Part shown: positions 36,401 through 46,236 of the stretch, piece by piece
Position numbering within the stretch: position 1 is the first letter of the stretch
Layout of the letters: each line of letters begins with the position of its first letter
From: Phoronis australis
Lineage: Eukaryota; Phoronida; Phoronidae
Direction: 5' to 3'
Assembly (NCBI GenBank): GCA_002633005.1
Contig: NMRA01000203.1
Location: 3,852 to 67,301, forward strand
Length of the DNA stretch: 63,450 nt
The notes under the pieces: generated by a model
Databases searched by the model: none
What the model saw: the letters and a program-made list of their open reading frames with translations, nothing else
What the model was told of the DNA's origin: nothing
Program-made: the position numbers and the translations under genes

Positions 36401-39400
36401 AAATCCTGATGTGACTGTCAAGACTACTAGATGCAGCCACTGGCAACACAGTCAAGGAAAGATTGGGCAGACAATACAAGCAACTACAGATACATACAAC
36501 AAAGGTACGGAGAGTGGCGCACACGAAGTAATATCCCACGAGACATTATTCAGTCACAGTCGATACGCAGAATAATGTCGACAGGGATACTACTTCAAGG
36601 ACGCCAATCCAGGTACGTTTTGTATTTATCCCTACGCTTCGAATTCCTAAGTATCTTTCATTTTTCAGCAGATTTTTTAAATACTTCACTCAGACTGTTC
36701 ACATGGCTGATCACATCCTACATGTATGTACTTGCACGTTAGGTTGCAAGCTTTCTCTAATAAAAGAAACGGTTTTAAATTAACGATTTATTTCTTGAAA
36801 AAAGATAAAAGCAATGGTAACTGTGCATTGAACTTGTATCATCTCATGAAAATAGTTAAACAACAACATTTGTTATTGTAGTCACCAAGGGAATCGCCGC
36901 CAGAGTTGCAGACGATATAATATTTAGCAATTGAAAACTGAGACAGAACTGTCAGAACAGTCCTGTTCCAGATATTACGATTGGGACCTGACTACATGTT
37001 GAGTGTTATTTACAATGCTGCAATTGTATTACTTTAAACCATTTTTGGAAAGTTTGATGATCGAACCGGCTGGTGACATTGCGTCGACATTGACCTACGT
37101 TTTGAACTTTCCATGTCAGAGGTCACTGTTGAAGTAGTGTGGGAGGTGAATACTGAAAACATTATTACATGGCCGTATTTCCCTCGACTGATTCAATGCA
37201 TATGGATAAATGTTTTAACTAAAGGTTCAATAGCAGTATCACAATAAATCTGAAAATAACTCATTAATCACTTAATTTTTGCATAATTATTCACATACTA
37301 TTCTGTGTTAGTAATCACTTTGTTGCAACACAAATTTGAACAGTGTCTCTTACAAAAACTGCATTTCACCCTGTTTAGCGGGCAAAAACGAAAATTGAAT
37401 TAGGCCTCAGAATATTCCATACCACGCTAGGATTCCATTTCTGTTACCAACAATACTGTAATACTGAAACCATCAGCGACTCAAGAAAATGCTTCGGAGT
37501 ACATTGGAATTAATTAAGTTAACCCTAAAATTCCAAATAAAAAAATAACACGTATACGCATTTCCAGTGACTTAATCTGCCAACTCATTTGGCAACAATT
37601 CAAGATCATATGAGTGTGGTAATGTTATTAAACCAAAAAGTGTTTTGGTTAAGAATTCAACATTGACAGCTAGGCACATTTACTCATTGCAAAGATTGTA
37701 TAAATTTAATTTTTCTTAACAACAGCAGTATTGAAACAGAAGTGACACACATCACTAAAGAATATTTCCTTAATATCTTTATCATGTTGTTTTATAACAT
37801 ATTTTGCATTCTAAGTCACATTGTGCCATTTTTTAAAAAGGATACTTGACCCATTGCTGTTAATGTCCACTGAGACAATGCCGAGTTGATGCCCTTCCAG
37901 AGTGTGTCGCAGTGTTAGCTTATCTGAAGACCTGAGCACATGAACCAAAGGATAACATAGAGGAACTGTTTGGGACACAGCTTATAAGAATTTGTGCAAC
38001 TTTTGTTACCTTGTGTTTTGTCAGTATCAGTTCAATTACACATATCTCAATTAATGATCAGATCTAGAATCACTGTTCAGAACATAAGTTAGGATGTTCT
38101 TCAGTACATCCATGAGTCATTGTGACTGCAAGGACTAAAGGTTCAGATGAACCAGCTTCCATCCCTCCCCCACGGAGAGACTTGACCAAAACAAAATGCC
38201 ACCAACACACCAATTTGGTCTGTCGTCAACACCTGTACCAGGGGACATTGTTGTTAGGATCTACCCAGACAATATCCTAGATCTCACAATACAAGATTGA
38301 ATACATTCAGTTACGATAATTTGAATGATACGAATCCTGTGATCCATACAAAACTAATTTCTGTTTTTGGAAGACTTATTAAGCACCAGAAGATAAACAG
38401 TGTCTCCATTCCATGGAATGAACAATCACGATATTCTGCATTACCTTGCAACTATGGTAACAGTGACAAGTCTTTCAGTAAATGAATCTACATATACCTG
38501 AACTGTTTAAAGTGGCAGTGTTGTTCTATACACTATTCTTTAGTGATTACAATGATGACTGATACCCACCACTTCCAAACTTTAACAAAGTCATCTACAG
38601 AGCCAGTAACAATGTTATCTGTTCCATCTTTTTCATTGATTGACCAGGCACAGCTCCAAATGCTGTCTGCATGAGCTAAAACAAATTAAAATGGTTTCAA
38701 CTTGCACAAAAACAAACACAAATTAATTGATTTATTTATAAAAGCTCAAGGAATTTCAAGTGGATTGCCACTAGCAAGGATGTAGGAACTGGACAGTTAA
38801 AAACTACAAATTTAAGATTTAGTACAAACATGTTTTTCACAATGTAGAGAATCTCATTTTAGTGTGCACTTTTAAAAGCTTTAATACTTGTTTTGTTAAA
38901 TGATTCTAGAACTCAAAAGCACTCAGCATTATCAAAGGGTTTTCAATGTTCTTTTTTCTATTTTTGAGATTTGGGTTATCATAAACCGTACCTGTCCGGG
39001 TTACCACCCATGCTCGGCTTACCGCCCACAACCGAAAATTTCAATTTTTCATTTTAAGCAGCTATGCTTGGCTTACAGCCCACCCCCAATTTTTCATGAT
39101 CGAAACTTCCTTAAAAGTGTCTGTTCTTCTGTGAACATTCGTCGAACAACATTAAGATTCCAAAAAGTGCGCAACTCGCTTTCTGTGACAATCAATCAGT
39201 TTTAGGGGAACCGGGACCTTACCTTATTATGGGGTAAAATACCCGTATTCTCATGCCCTTTACTGAAGGAGACACAATTGTTTCTTTTGGCTCACGAGCG
39301 GAACTCGTGTTGGCATGTACTGATCACTGAGAGAGTGGAAGAACCAGCAAAGCGGTACTTGACATGAATTTCACCCAACCAAAAGCAACTGCGCAAGAAA

Positions 39401-40400
39401 TCAACTTGTCATTAAGCGCAAGTCAAACATTCTGTTGACATTCACATGGTCAAAAACTTATTTTGTGAACTTTTGATTTGTTTGATGACTTTTTACATAA
39501 TATGTTTTTGCTTCATTATTTTGGCAGCCAACGGAGCATCCCTATTGCCTAATAATAGAGTATAGTAGAGTCCTCCATTGTTGAGCACCTGCTTTGAACA
39601 AGAGTAGTGTTGGCTTTGAACTAAAAAAAGAAATATACAATGTATATAAAATGTTATATTGATCAAACTAAGTTCAAAGTATTCAGTAAGAAGACCTGTC
39701 AATCATTAGCACATATTTGGTTGCCTAAGTGTCCAGCAGGAAAAAAATCTTTACAAAATCAAGTGCTTCCCTTAAAAATACACCTGCAAACTATTAGAGT
39801 CCTCTTTGATCTGCCTTTTATCTAAAGAAACTTGCCCTTCTGAACGCACGCCTACCTGTAAGAATACCTTTGTTCTAAGAGATGACGGTCAGCGACCAAG
39901 GTACGTAAAAACTCAATCACGCTCGGGATCACAACGCCACTGTATTGTGTGCACTATTCCACTTCAAGCCGTCAAAGTCCGAAGTCCGTTACTTCAATCC
40001 GCCAACGTATATTTTAACTGATATGCTTGAAGTCCGACATCAGTGTAGCTCCGTGAGGGTAAAATCGGTCCTCCATGTCCTCCATGCAGTAAGCAACAAC
40101 TAAAGACTATTCAAAAATTTCGATTATAACCGCCCATGCTCGGCTTATCGCCCGCCCTGTTTTTTTTTAGGTTCCCAATTTAAGCGCCCTGGGTGGTAAC
40201 GCGGACAAGTACGGTACATGAAACATCAATCATAAAAGTGATTTCTAACTAAATGGATTGAGCACTTGACAGAAACTTTGAATTCAAAACTAAAAATTGT
40301 CATTTTCCAGTTTCTGGCCATGTGCTCATGCCCGTCACCAAGAGAATAAAATTGTGGAATTTGTGTACATACCGTTCTCTTGCTTGAATATTATACTTTG
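30434..40400 (-). CDS. WDR61: WDR61/SKI8 WD40 protein, ten exons, first codons not found
   Basis: Minus-strand exons in order: 40400-40373, 38675-38570, 37931-37846, 36439-36353, 35538-35390, 34970-34877, 31952-31859, 31538-31433, 31005-30927, 30526-30434 (TAA at 30436-30434). All have GT-AG borders and, apart from one exon, matching phases. Readable landmarks are [110 protein letters not shown] and the end NIYDCPPM. They follow human WDR61 (SKIC8) blade by blade. WDR61 is a seven-bladed propeller in the nuclear PAF1 transcription-elongation complex and the cytoplasmic SKI mRNA-decay complex. Only a tiny first exon (about three codons) is missing. The 31538-31433 exon is one base out of frame at a microsatellite beside an N, probably an assembly fault. 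Confidence 0.95.
31433..31538 (-). CDS. WDR61: WDR61 exon 8 with an N and an out-of-frame CA run
   Basis: The exon reads GTMSGH, then [12 protein letters not shown], then GC-N and ten bases of CA repeat. After that the frame one base on gives THFVSC, exactly what should follow PDN in this family. The donor GTAAGT and the next exon's phase require two leftover bases, which only the shifted frame supplies. The N is at 31460. Removing the CA decamer (10 = 1 mod 3) would restore the expected phase. Confidence 0.85.
32216..32318 (+). repeat. 20-bp tandem repeat, 5 copies
   Basis: Unit ATGAATTACACTCAATACAT, later copies with ATAAATT. It is intronic in WDR61. Confidence 0.92.
32440..34260 (+). repeat. 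Second array of diverged ~150-180-bp repeats, rightward, in a WDR61 intron
   Basis: Same family as 12223-13870. GCCACTATAGGGCACTGCAA at about 32871 and GCCACTAGGGGATGCC at about 33015 recur with GATCCATC, CATGAAAATCT and TGGATAGTGAGG(T/C)A(C/A)AC-like blocks. The minus-strand 178-codon ORF (32496-33032) is produced by this periodicity. A hAT relic is inserted at 33750-34077. Confidence 0.72.
33750..34077 (+). pseudogene. BED-zinc-finger hAT transposase fragment
   Basis: The frame around 33900-34010 reads [12 protein letters not shown], then [18 protein letters not shown], the C-x-x-C...H-x-x-x-H pattern of a BED finger (SN-x-x-HL-x-x-HH). The second metal-binding Cys is Tyr, so the finger is broken. 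BED fingers form the DNA-binding N-terminus of hAT transposases and ZBED proteins. No catalytic domain follows. It lies in a WDR61 intron, antisense. Confidence 0.6.
34330..34540 (+). repeat. TG microsatellite broken by a 126-base gap
   Basis: (TG)n flanks a run of N from 34368 to 34493 in a WDR61 intron. The ORFs reading through the gap are meaningless. Confidence 0.98.
38985..40215. mobile_element. TIR element of 1.2 kb in WDR61 intron 1 (first intron seen)
   Basis: The left end ACCGTACCTGTCCGGGTTAC (38985) and, inverted, the right end ACCGTACTTGTCCGCGTTAC (40215) match at 24 of 26 positions. Just inside both ends the same-orientation motif CATGCTCGGCTTACCGCCCA (39009, about 40136) occurs. 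No transposase is seen. Superfamily and target duplication are unclear. Confidence 0.65.
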
Positions 40401-40440
40401 CTGTAACAAAACATAAAAGAAACAAGTAGGATGGCTTGTA

Positions 40441-40785
40441 AAACAATAATCAGCATCTTGGATTCAACAATAATCAGTATCTTGGATTCAACAATAATCA
40501 GTATCTTGGATTCAACAATAATCAGTATCTTGGATTCAACAATAACCAGTATCTTGGATTCAACAATAACCAGTATCTTGGATTCAACAATAACCAGTAT
40601 CTTGGATTCAACAATAATCTGTATCTTGGATTCAACAATAACCAGTATCTTGGATTCAACAATAACCAGTATCTTGGATTCAACAATAACCAGTATCTTG
40701 GATTCAACAATAACCAGTATCTTGGATTCAACAATAATCTGTATCTTGGATTCAACAATAATCAGTATCTTGGATTCAACAATCT
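40441..40785 (+). repeat. 24-bp minisatellite, about 14 copies
   Basis: Unit AATCAGTATCTTGGATTCAA followed by CAAT, alternating AATCAG, AACCAG and AATCTG versions. 24 is a multiple of three, so ORFs run through it on both strands (132, 144 and 78 codons); none is a gene. It begins about 40 bp upstream of the first WDR61 exon found, so it lies in the next intron. Confidence 0.96.
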
Positions 40786-41477
40786 TCACAATGTGCACAA
40801 AAATATTTACCTTAATCAGCATCAACTAATCTGTAAGAAGCATTTGTCACAGGGTGACCAAGCTGTCACCCATGGTACAAGATGCACACATTTTTAAGGC
40901 TAAATATAAAATTTTTTATGCAATGATTAGCCAAACAAATATCTTTTCAACATATATCGGAAAATGATAACTTAAAATGGCAATCAGCCCAGCTTCCATT
41001 GCAAAAAAAAACAACTCTTAATTTAGACCAATTACTCTTACTAAATTGGTTTACAAAGTTATTCTTTAGTCAAATTGGAGGTAACTTCACAGATCAAAAG
41101 AATAGGCAGTTCGGTGTATTGGCGTGTCATTGTGTGTCATTCTATGCATCGAGCATTATCTCAAGGAATAACAAACTGACAGCTCTTTGCAAACCCAGAA
41201 ATCACAGATCACCTTAGTAACTGCCAAGTTGAGACTAATTTTACAGTAGAAAGTGGTCTAAATAAAAACATTTCTTGGACGGAACACAGTGAATCTGTTA
41301 CTTGCTGAATTAGTTTTCTTGCTAACCTCAAAAATTATACCAAGGTCACCAAAATGGACTGGGAGCTGGAGCATCCCCACATAACCTCAGTACAAAATAT
41401 AAACAAAATGTAAAGATCACTTTTCAAGATATCGCACAAACAACATTTTTTCCAAATCGGTCCAAAATTCTGTCTTC

Positions 41478-41640
41478 CAGAATCTGTTATTGCATGCACC
41501 TCTGACGGTCATTAGCTCTACTTGTTTCATGATGAGGTGACGAGCACAACTACCCGAGTATTTCAGAATCTGTTACTGCAAGCACCTCCGACGGTCATTA
41601 GCTCTACTTGTTTCATGATGAGGTGACGAGCAGAACTACG
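41478..41640 (+). repeat. 86-bp tandem duplication of a dispersed repeat
   Basis: CAGAATCTGTTA(T/C)TGCA(T/A)GCACCTC...GAGGTGACGAGCA(C/G)AACTAC occurs twice, 86 bp apart. A diverged relative is at about 52077-52165 in a TTC23 intron. The segment directly after it leads into the foldback at 41709. Confidence 0.8.
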
Positions 41641-41708
41641 TGAGTGGTATGAAACTGCAATGTCACTTAAAGTTAACACACATCAGTACCTAGCTGTATG
41701 AAGACTTG

Positions 41709-42261
41709 ACAGAGACCACAGTCTCTAGCTGGCCCCAGTAGAGACAGTGAAGCAGCTTCACACGCCAGAAGCTTTCTGGCAAATTACGCTTCACACTGAT
41801 AACAACATCAAAGTCACGGTGTTATAAGTACCTTTTGCACATAGAGGGACACCGTAGGAGGCCATCAATGTCTTTAATCCCTTCCAACTCGAACAAACAC
41901 TCCTGCAATCAAACTTTTTCTTCGAACAGTTCTTTGCTCAGTTGCCCAAATCAGCGACTGGCCATTTTTAACACTGCACACGCTCCTTGCGGCCGCAGTA
42001 AAAATAGGAGTGTGTGCAGTGTACAAATGGTCAGTTGCTGATTTCAGCAACTGAACGAAGGACTACTTGAAGAGAAAGTTTGATTACTGGAGCATTTGTT
42101 CTAGTTGGAAGGAAATAAAGAAATCAATGGCCTCCTAAGGTGACCCTCTATGTGCAAAAGTTAAGACTTTGATGTTTTAATCAGTGTGAGGAAAAGTTTC
42201 CAGTGTATGAAGCTGCTTCACTGTCTCTACTCTATAGCCACAGCTAGAGACAGACTGTCTA
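41709..42261. mobile_element. Large imperfect foldback element, about 550 bp
   Basis: Left-arm blocks AGTCTCTAGCTGG, GTAGAGACAGTGAAGCAGCT, TTTGCACATAGAGGG, AGGAGGCCATC and CCTTCCAACTCGAACAAA return inverted, in mirrored order, on the right arm, ending with CACAGCTAGAGACAGACTGT. The centre is near 41990, around a GCGGCCGC site. No coding sequence. Its right edge is 25 bp from the miniature LTR element. Confidence 0.8.
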
Positions 42262-42286
42262 CTAGTACTGCTGTACGTGAACTTAG

Positions 42287-42824
42287 TGTTGTAGATGTGC
42301 TTCCGATGAATTATATGAGCCTCTGTTAGCTACTCGCTAATGGGCAATTGCCTATTAGCTGAATGGTTAGCACGCTTGCCGGTTTTATGGGGGTCGCTGG
42401 TTCGATTCCCGGGTCGGGTAATCTCGGCTATTACTACAAATGGCGTAGTCGGCAAACGGATGATCTACCGATGAAGCACTGCCAACTAGTACCCACGGAT
42501 CTCGGGACAGCGCGCGTGGAAGGTTCCAGGAGTCAAGGACCTGTATGTGAGACGACCTTGTGTTCACTTGTGTTGTGGTGGTAAAGGTACCAAGGGATGT
42601 TGATGACCTGTATGCGAGACATCCTGGTGTTCACCTTCCTGTCGCGTGCCCGTTCCGTAGGAAAGGGGGGAATGTTGTAGATGTGCTTCCGGTGAATTAT
42701 ATGAGCCTCTGTTAGCTACTCGCTAACGGGCAATTGCCTATTAGCTGAATGGTTAGCATGCTTGCCGGTTTTATGGGGGTCGCTGGTTCGATCCCCGGGT
42801 CGGGTAATCTCGGCTATTACTACA
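42287..42824 (+). mobile_element. Miniature LTR retroelement (TRIM-like) with tRNA-like LTRs
   Basis: Two direct repeats of exactly 152 bp (42287-42438 and 42673-42824) begin TGTTGTAG and end TTACTACA, and differ at four positions that I count. TTAG flanks both sides (42283-42286, 42825-42828). Just inside the left repeat is TGGCGTAGTCGGCA, a plausible primer-binding site. Just before the right repeat is the polypurine tract AGGAAAGGGGGGAA. The interior is 234 bp and non-coding. LTRs with TG...CA, primer site, purine tract and 4-bp duplication define a terminal-repeat retrotransposon in miniature, dependent on another element's enzymes. Unusually, each LTR contains a Pol III-type tRNA-like region. 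Confidence 0.85.
42352..42422 (+). ncRNA. tRNA-like sequence inside the 5' LTR
   Basis: TAGCTGAATGGTTAGCA fits a tRNA A box/D arm and GGTTCGATTCC is a perfect B box, spaced as in a tRNA. A second copy is at about 42738-42808 in the 3' LTR with GGTTCGATCCC. The acceptor and anticodon stems pair badly and only three of five T-stem pairs form, so it is tRNA-derived, not a working tRNA. I cannot tell the isotype. Confidence 0.7.
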
Positions 42825-42828
42825 TTAG

Positions 42829-43945
42829 AATCCTGCTAATCTCAAAATTGCGTATGCATGAACTTGGAATTGAATATTCATTAAGTCAAAAATGTGAAAT
42901 GTTTTGTTCATTTTAAAGAATATTAATATACAGTTATTGGTCTCCCTATCACCCACCTTCACTGGAACTTGTATCACAGAACTGGAGGAATGTGCGAACG
43001 CTTAATCATTTTTTGTTTGGTAGATAAAATCGCCGTAGTTGAACTAGGTTGGTTAAAATTTACATTGTTTTATGAACAAATCATTCGCTTTAGTGCTGGG
43101 CAAACTTTTATCAACGTGAAGGTGATTATGTCAATAATTATTTGACTTTTTTTGACTGAGAGAACTTTCTATATTCCATGCCGTGCATTGCAAGTTCACG
43201 GAGGTTGAAATGAGCTGAATGATGCCTGAACATCTATGTCGTCAAGATTTTAACGATTATCACTGATAGCAGACTGACTTTATTCCTGGAGTACGAACCA
43301 AATAAGAAAGGAAGCACGTTTATTCTTTTATTTGTAACAACATAGCAACTCCAGTACTCACCATTTTGGTAGATGGCGCTCTTGTTTCTTTCCTTTCAAA
43401 CAAAAAAGTAATGACCAGCCTTATAATAACCTCGTTCTTGATAATTTATTTGAGATAAAGAATTTTAAAAATATTTTTGTGAAATATGTTTTAATATTGA
43501 AATCCTTGTTCATTTTTGGAATGTGCTAAGGAAAAAAGTAGGTCAAATTCCTCTGTCATGGCGCCTTGGAGTTAGACGTCAACAAACAATTAGGCTGTCT
43601 ACAGCTTTGAAGCCAGTCTCCTAAAGTTCAAAATCTGTTGCGTGTCCTTGTGGGTATGTCGAGAAACTCACTCCTGCGGCATTAATGACAACGAGATTTG
43701 GTATATAATTTTTTGGGTCTTATTTTAAACGAAGTGTCAGGAGTTTCTTTTGAACATGTGCTGTGGGTGAACTTGAAATCCTGCTAATTTCAAGATCGCG
43801 TATGCGTGAACTTGGAATTGAATATTCTTTAATGCAATCAGGTGAATTTTTTTGTTCAGTGAAAAGAATCTTTGTAATTATCGGCCTCACGATCACCCAC
43901 TTTTGCCTTTACTGTAACTTGTGTCGCAGAACCGGAGGAATTTTT
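42829..43945 (+). repeat. Two copies of a ~165-bp dispersed repeat
   Basis: AATCCTGCTAAT, GTATGC(A/G)TGAACTTGGAA, TTGAATATTC, ATCACCCAC and CAGAAC(T/C)GGAGGAAT recur in order at 42829-42995 and 43777-43945. The first copy was split by the miniature LTR element. The second is uninterrupted across the corresponding point. Confidence 0.75.
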
Positions 43946-44109
43946 GGGTAATTGTTTACAATATGACGACATTGACATACACATATGATTTCGGTATCGT
44001 TCGATTCCTTGCAAAGTTATCTTTCCAAAAATACACAGGGAATTTTCCTTCCCCGTTCCCTTAGTATTTTATCGTGAAATTTCTTCTCGCACTATTTCCC
44101 GGTACTCGG

Positions 44110-44530
44110 TAGTAATACCGCCATGTTGAATGGAAGGAGTCCCCTGGCGGTCAAAAACTGAACTAATCTTCCGCGACTTCTGCAGATCGTCACTTTTCAG
44201 AAGTTCAAACTGACTGAGACCCGCCTATCCCCTGCCCCAGTTACGGTCCCAAGGGTTCGAATTCGATCCTATGTCGACCCTGGTACGCATCTGTTAGCAA
44301 GAATCCGCGAAAAAAACCAAAGGTTGTTTTTGAGGTCCAAATTGGTGAAAATTTCATGGAAAATGGTCTAATGGTCACAATTATAAAAAATTAAAAAAGG
44401 TGAAATGCTGTTACTTGTCCTCCATATTATGTCAGGAAAACTTTAGTGGGAATCTCAGCGCAAGCAAACACCATTCAGAATCGAGTGATGCTGTAATCTT
44501 GAGTTCAGCTAACATGGCGGTGTCAACCGG
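44110..44530. promoter_or_regulatory. Possible divergent promoter of WDR61 and TTC23-like
   Basis: The minus strand at about 44125 has ATGGCG|GTATTA and the plus strand at about 44514 has ATGGCG|GTGTCA, both preceded by AACATGGCGG. Each could be a two-codon first exon in the phase its gene needs (phase 0 into 40400 and into 46237). The genes are head to head, so a shared promoter would be normal. Such short exons cannot be proven by eye. Confidence 0.25.
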
Positions 44531-46236
44531 AAAATAGTGCAAACCGAAATTCGAGGATAAAATACGGAGCACACGCGGTAGGGGAAACATTGATACATTT
44601 TTGGAGAGATAATGTTGCGAGTAATCGAACGATGCCAAAATCCTGTGTTTTGGTCAATGTCGTCATATTGTAAACAATTACAAATTTTTGTATGGCTACA
44701 TCAATTACTGTTTGGTGAAATAGATCGCCAGTCATGGGTGCACCCAGGGGGGGCTCGAACAAGCCCCCCTCGATCCCCAATTTGGCGAATTGGGCAAAAA
44801 GGCCCGCCTCAGTTAAACAAAAAATCCAAGTAGACAAAAGTCCGCAAAGTCCACAGAAATTTGGCGCGGATGCACAATTGGCAGGCCTGAACCTAGTGGT
44901 CAGTTTTCTTGTTGTTTTTTAGTTCTTGTTCATTTTTTTTCAGTAAAAGGCCCGCGTAATGAAGAATTCGAGCCCACCTATATTTTCGGCTGCGCATGCC
45001 AGTAGTTGAAAAGGTTGCTTAAATTGACATATTAGTTTGATTTAGTGCAGTGCAAATTTTTTGAATGTAAACGTGATTATTTGATTGTACTTGTCAAGTT
45101 GCCTTGTGTATTCCAAGTTCATGATCTTAATTAAGATTAAGCTGGATTCCAAGTTCCCGTACAGCATGATGTCCAAAGCCAAAGGGGCAAGATTCACTGA
45201 GAGAATTTGTAACTGATGGAGAAATGGTGTTCATCAAATCACTGAGGTGGATTTCACCATTAAGCTGGGTACAAATGAAAGTCAAATGTGCTGATGTGGG
45301 TAAAAAACTGTCCGAATGAAATCTGACAAAAATTAGTGTTACTCACTGAAAACTACATTCTTCCTTGAGTAAATTCAATTATTTACCAGTTTTGGAAAAA
45401 TTAGTTTCGTTCAACAAATCATTGGAGCTGGTTTCATTTCCATGGTATTTTGATAGCAACAAACTGAATTTTAGAACAAAAGTAACATTTATAGGCATTG
45501 TGTTAGCAACAGGCCACCAAGTATTATGTGTAAAGAACCTATAAAGGAATTACTGTACATCAAGGAGTCATTGGCCATTTAGGATCAGCATGCTACTGAT
45601 TCTCTCAATAACATGCAGAGCTCAGTGAGCCTGCAACTATGGTGATGGTCAACTTACTATTCCCTGTATCTCTTGCTACTCGCATTTCACTACATGGATG
45701 TGACTTGACTGGTATTCGACACTTACTGTTTTATGAATAGATGAAACGTTGAATGAACATGAACTTTTTTATTTGTGTGGCGATTGTCCGTTTTTTAATC
45801 TTGCTGTTGCCAAAAAATGTAATTAACTCTTATGTTATCATATAGGTTATTGACAATTTTTTCATGAAAATTTTGTGAAATTGGAATGAAATAATTAGAG
45901 TGTTTAACCTCCCTTCATTCAAAGAAATTTCTGATTTAGACCACTTACCGTTATGAGTCTCAACTTGTTCTTTACTCAGATGAGATGTGATTTGTGGGTG
46001 TGTAAAGAACTCTAAAGTTGTTATTGTTGAAAGTCATGTTGGCTGTGACAACTCAACTTGTAGAGCCTGGTCTCAAGCAATAGCAAACTTTAATTTCTGT
46101 CCAAGCCAAGAAATCTCAGCTGATTTGAATTAGGAAATTAAGAGTAAAGATTTATTTTATTTCTGAATATTGCATTTTTGAAAAGAAAATTCTCTCTGCT
46201 TTAAAAAAGGCAAATTGTATGTTTTTTTTTCTACAG

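Noticed and set aside
40391-40829. 144-, 132- and 78-codon ORFs
   Set aside because: 24-bp minisatellite in a WDR61 intron; periodic peptide on both strands.
42352-42422. Functional tRNA gene
   Set aside because: A and B boxes fit, but acceptor, anticodon and T stems pair poorly, and it is duplicated as part of LTRs.
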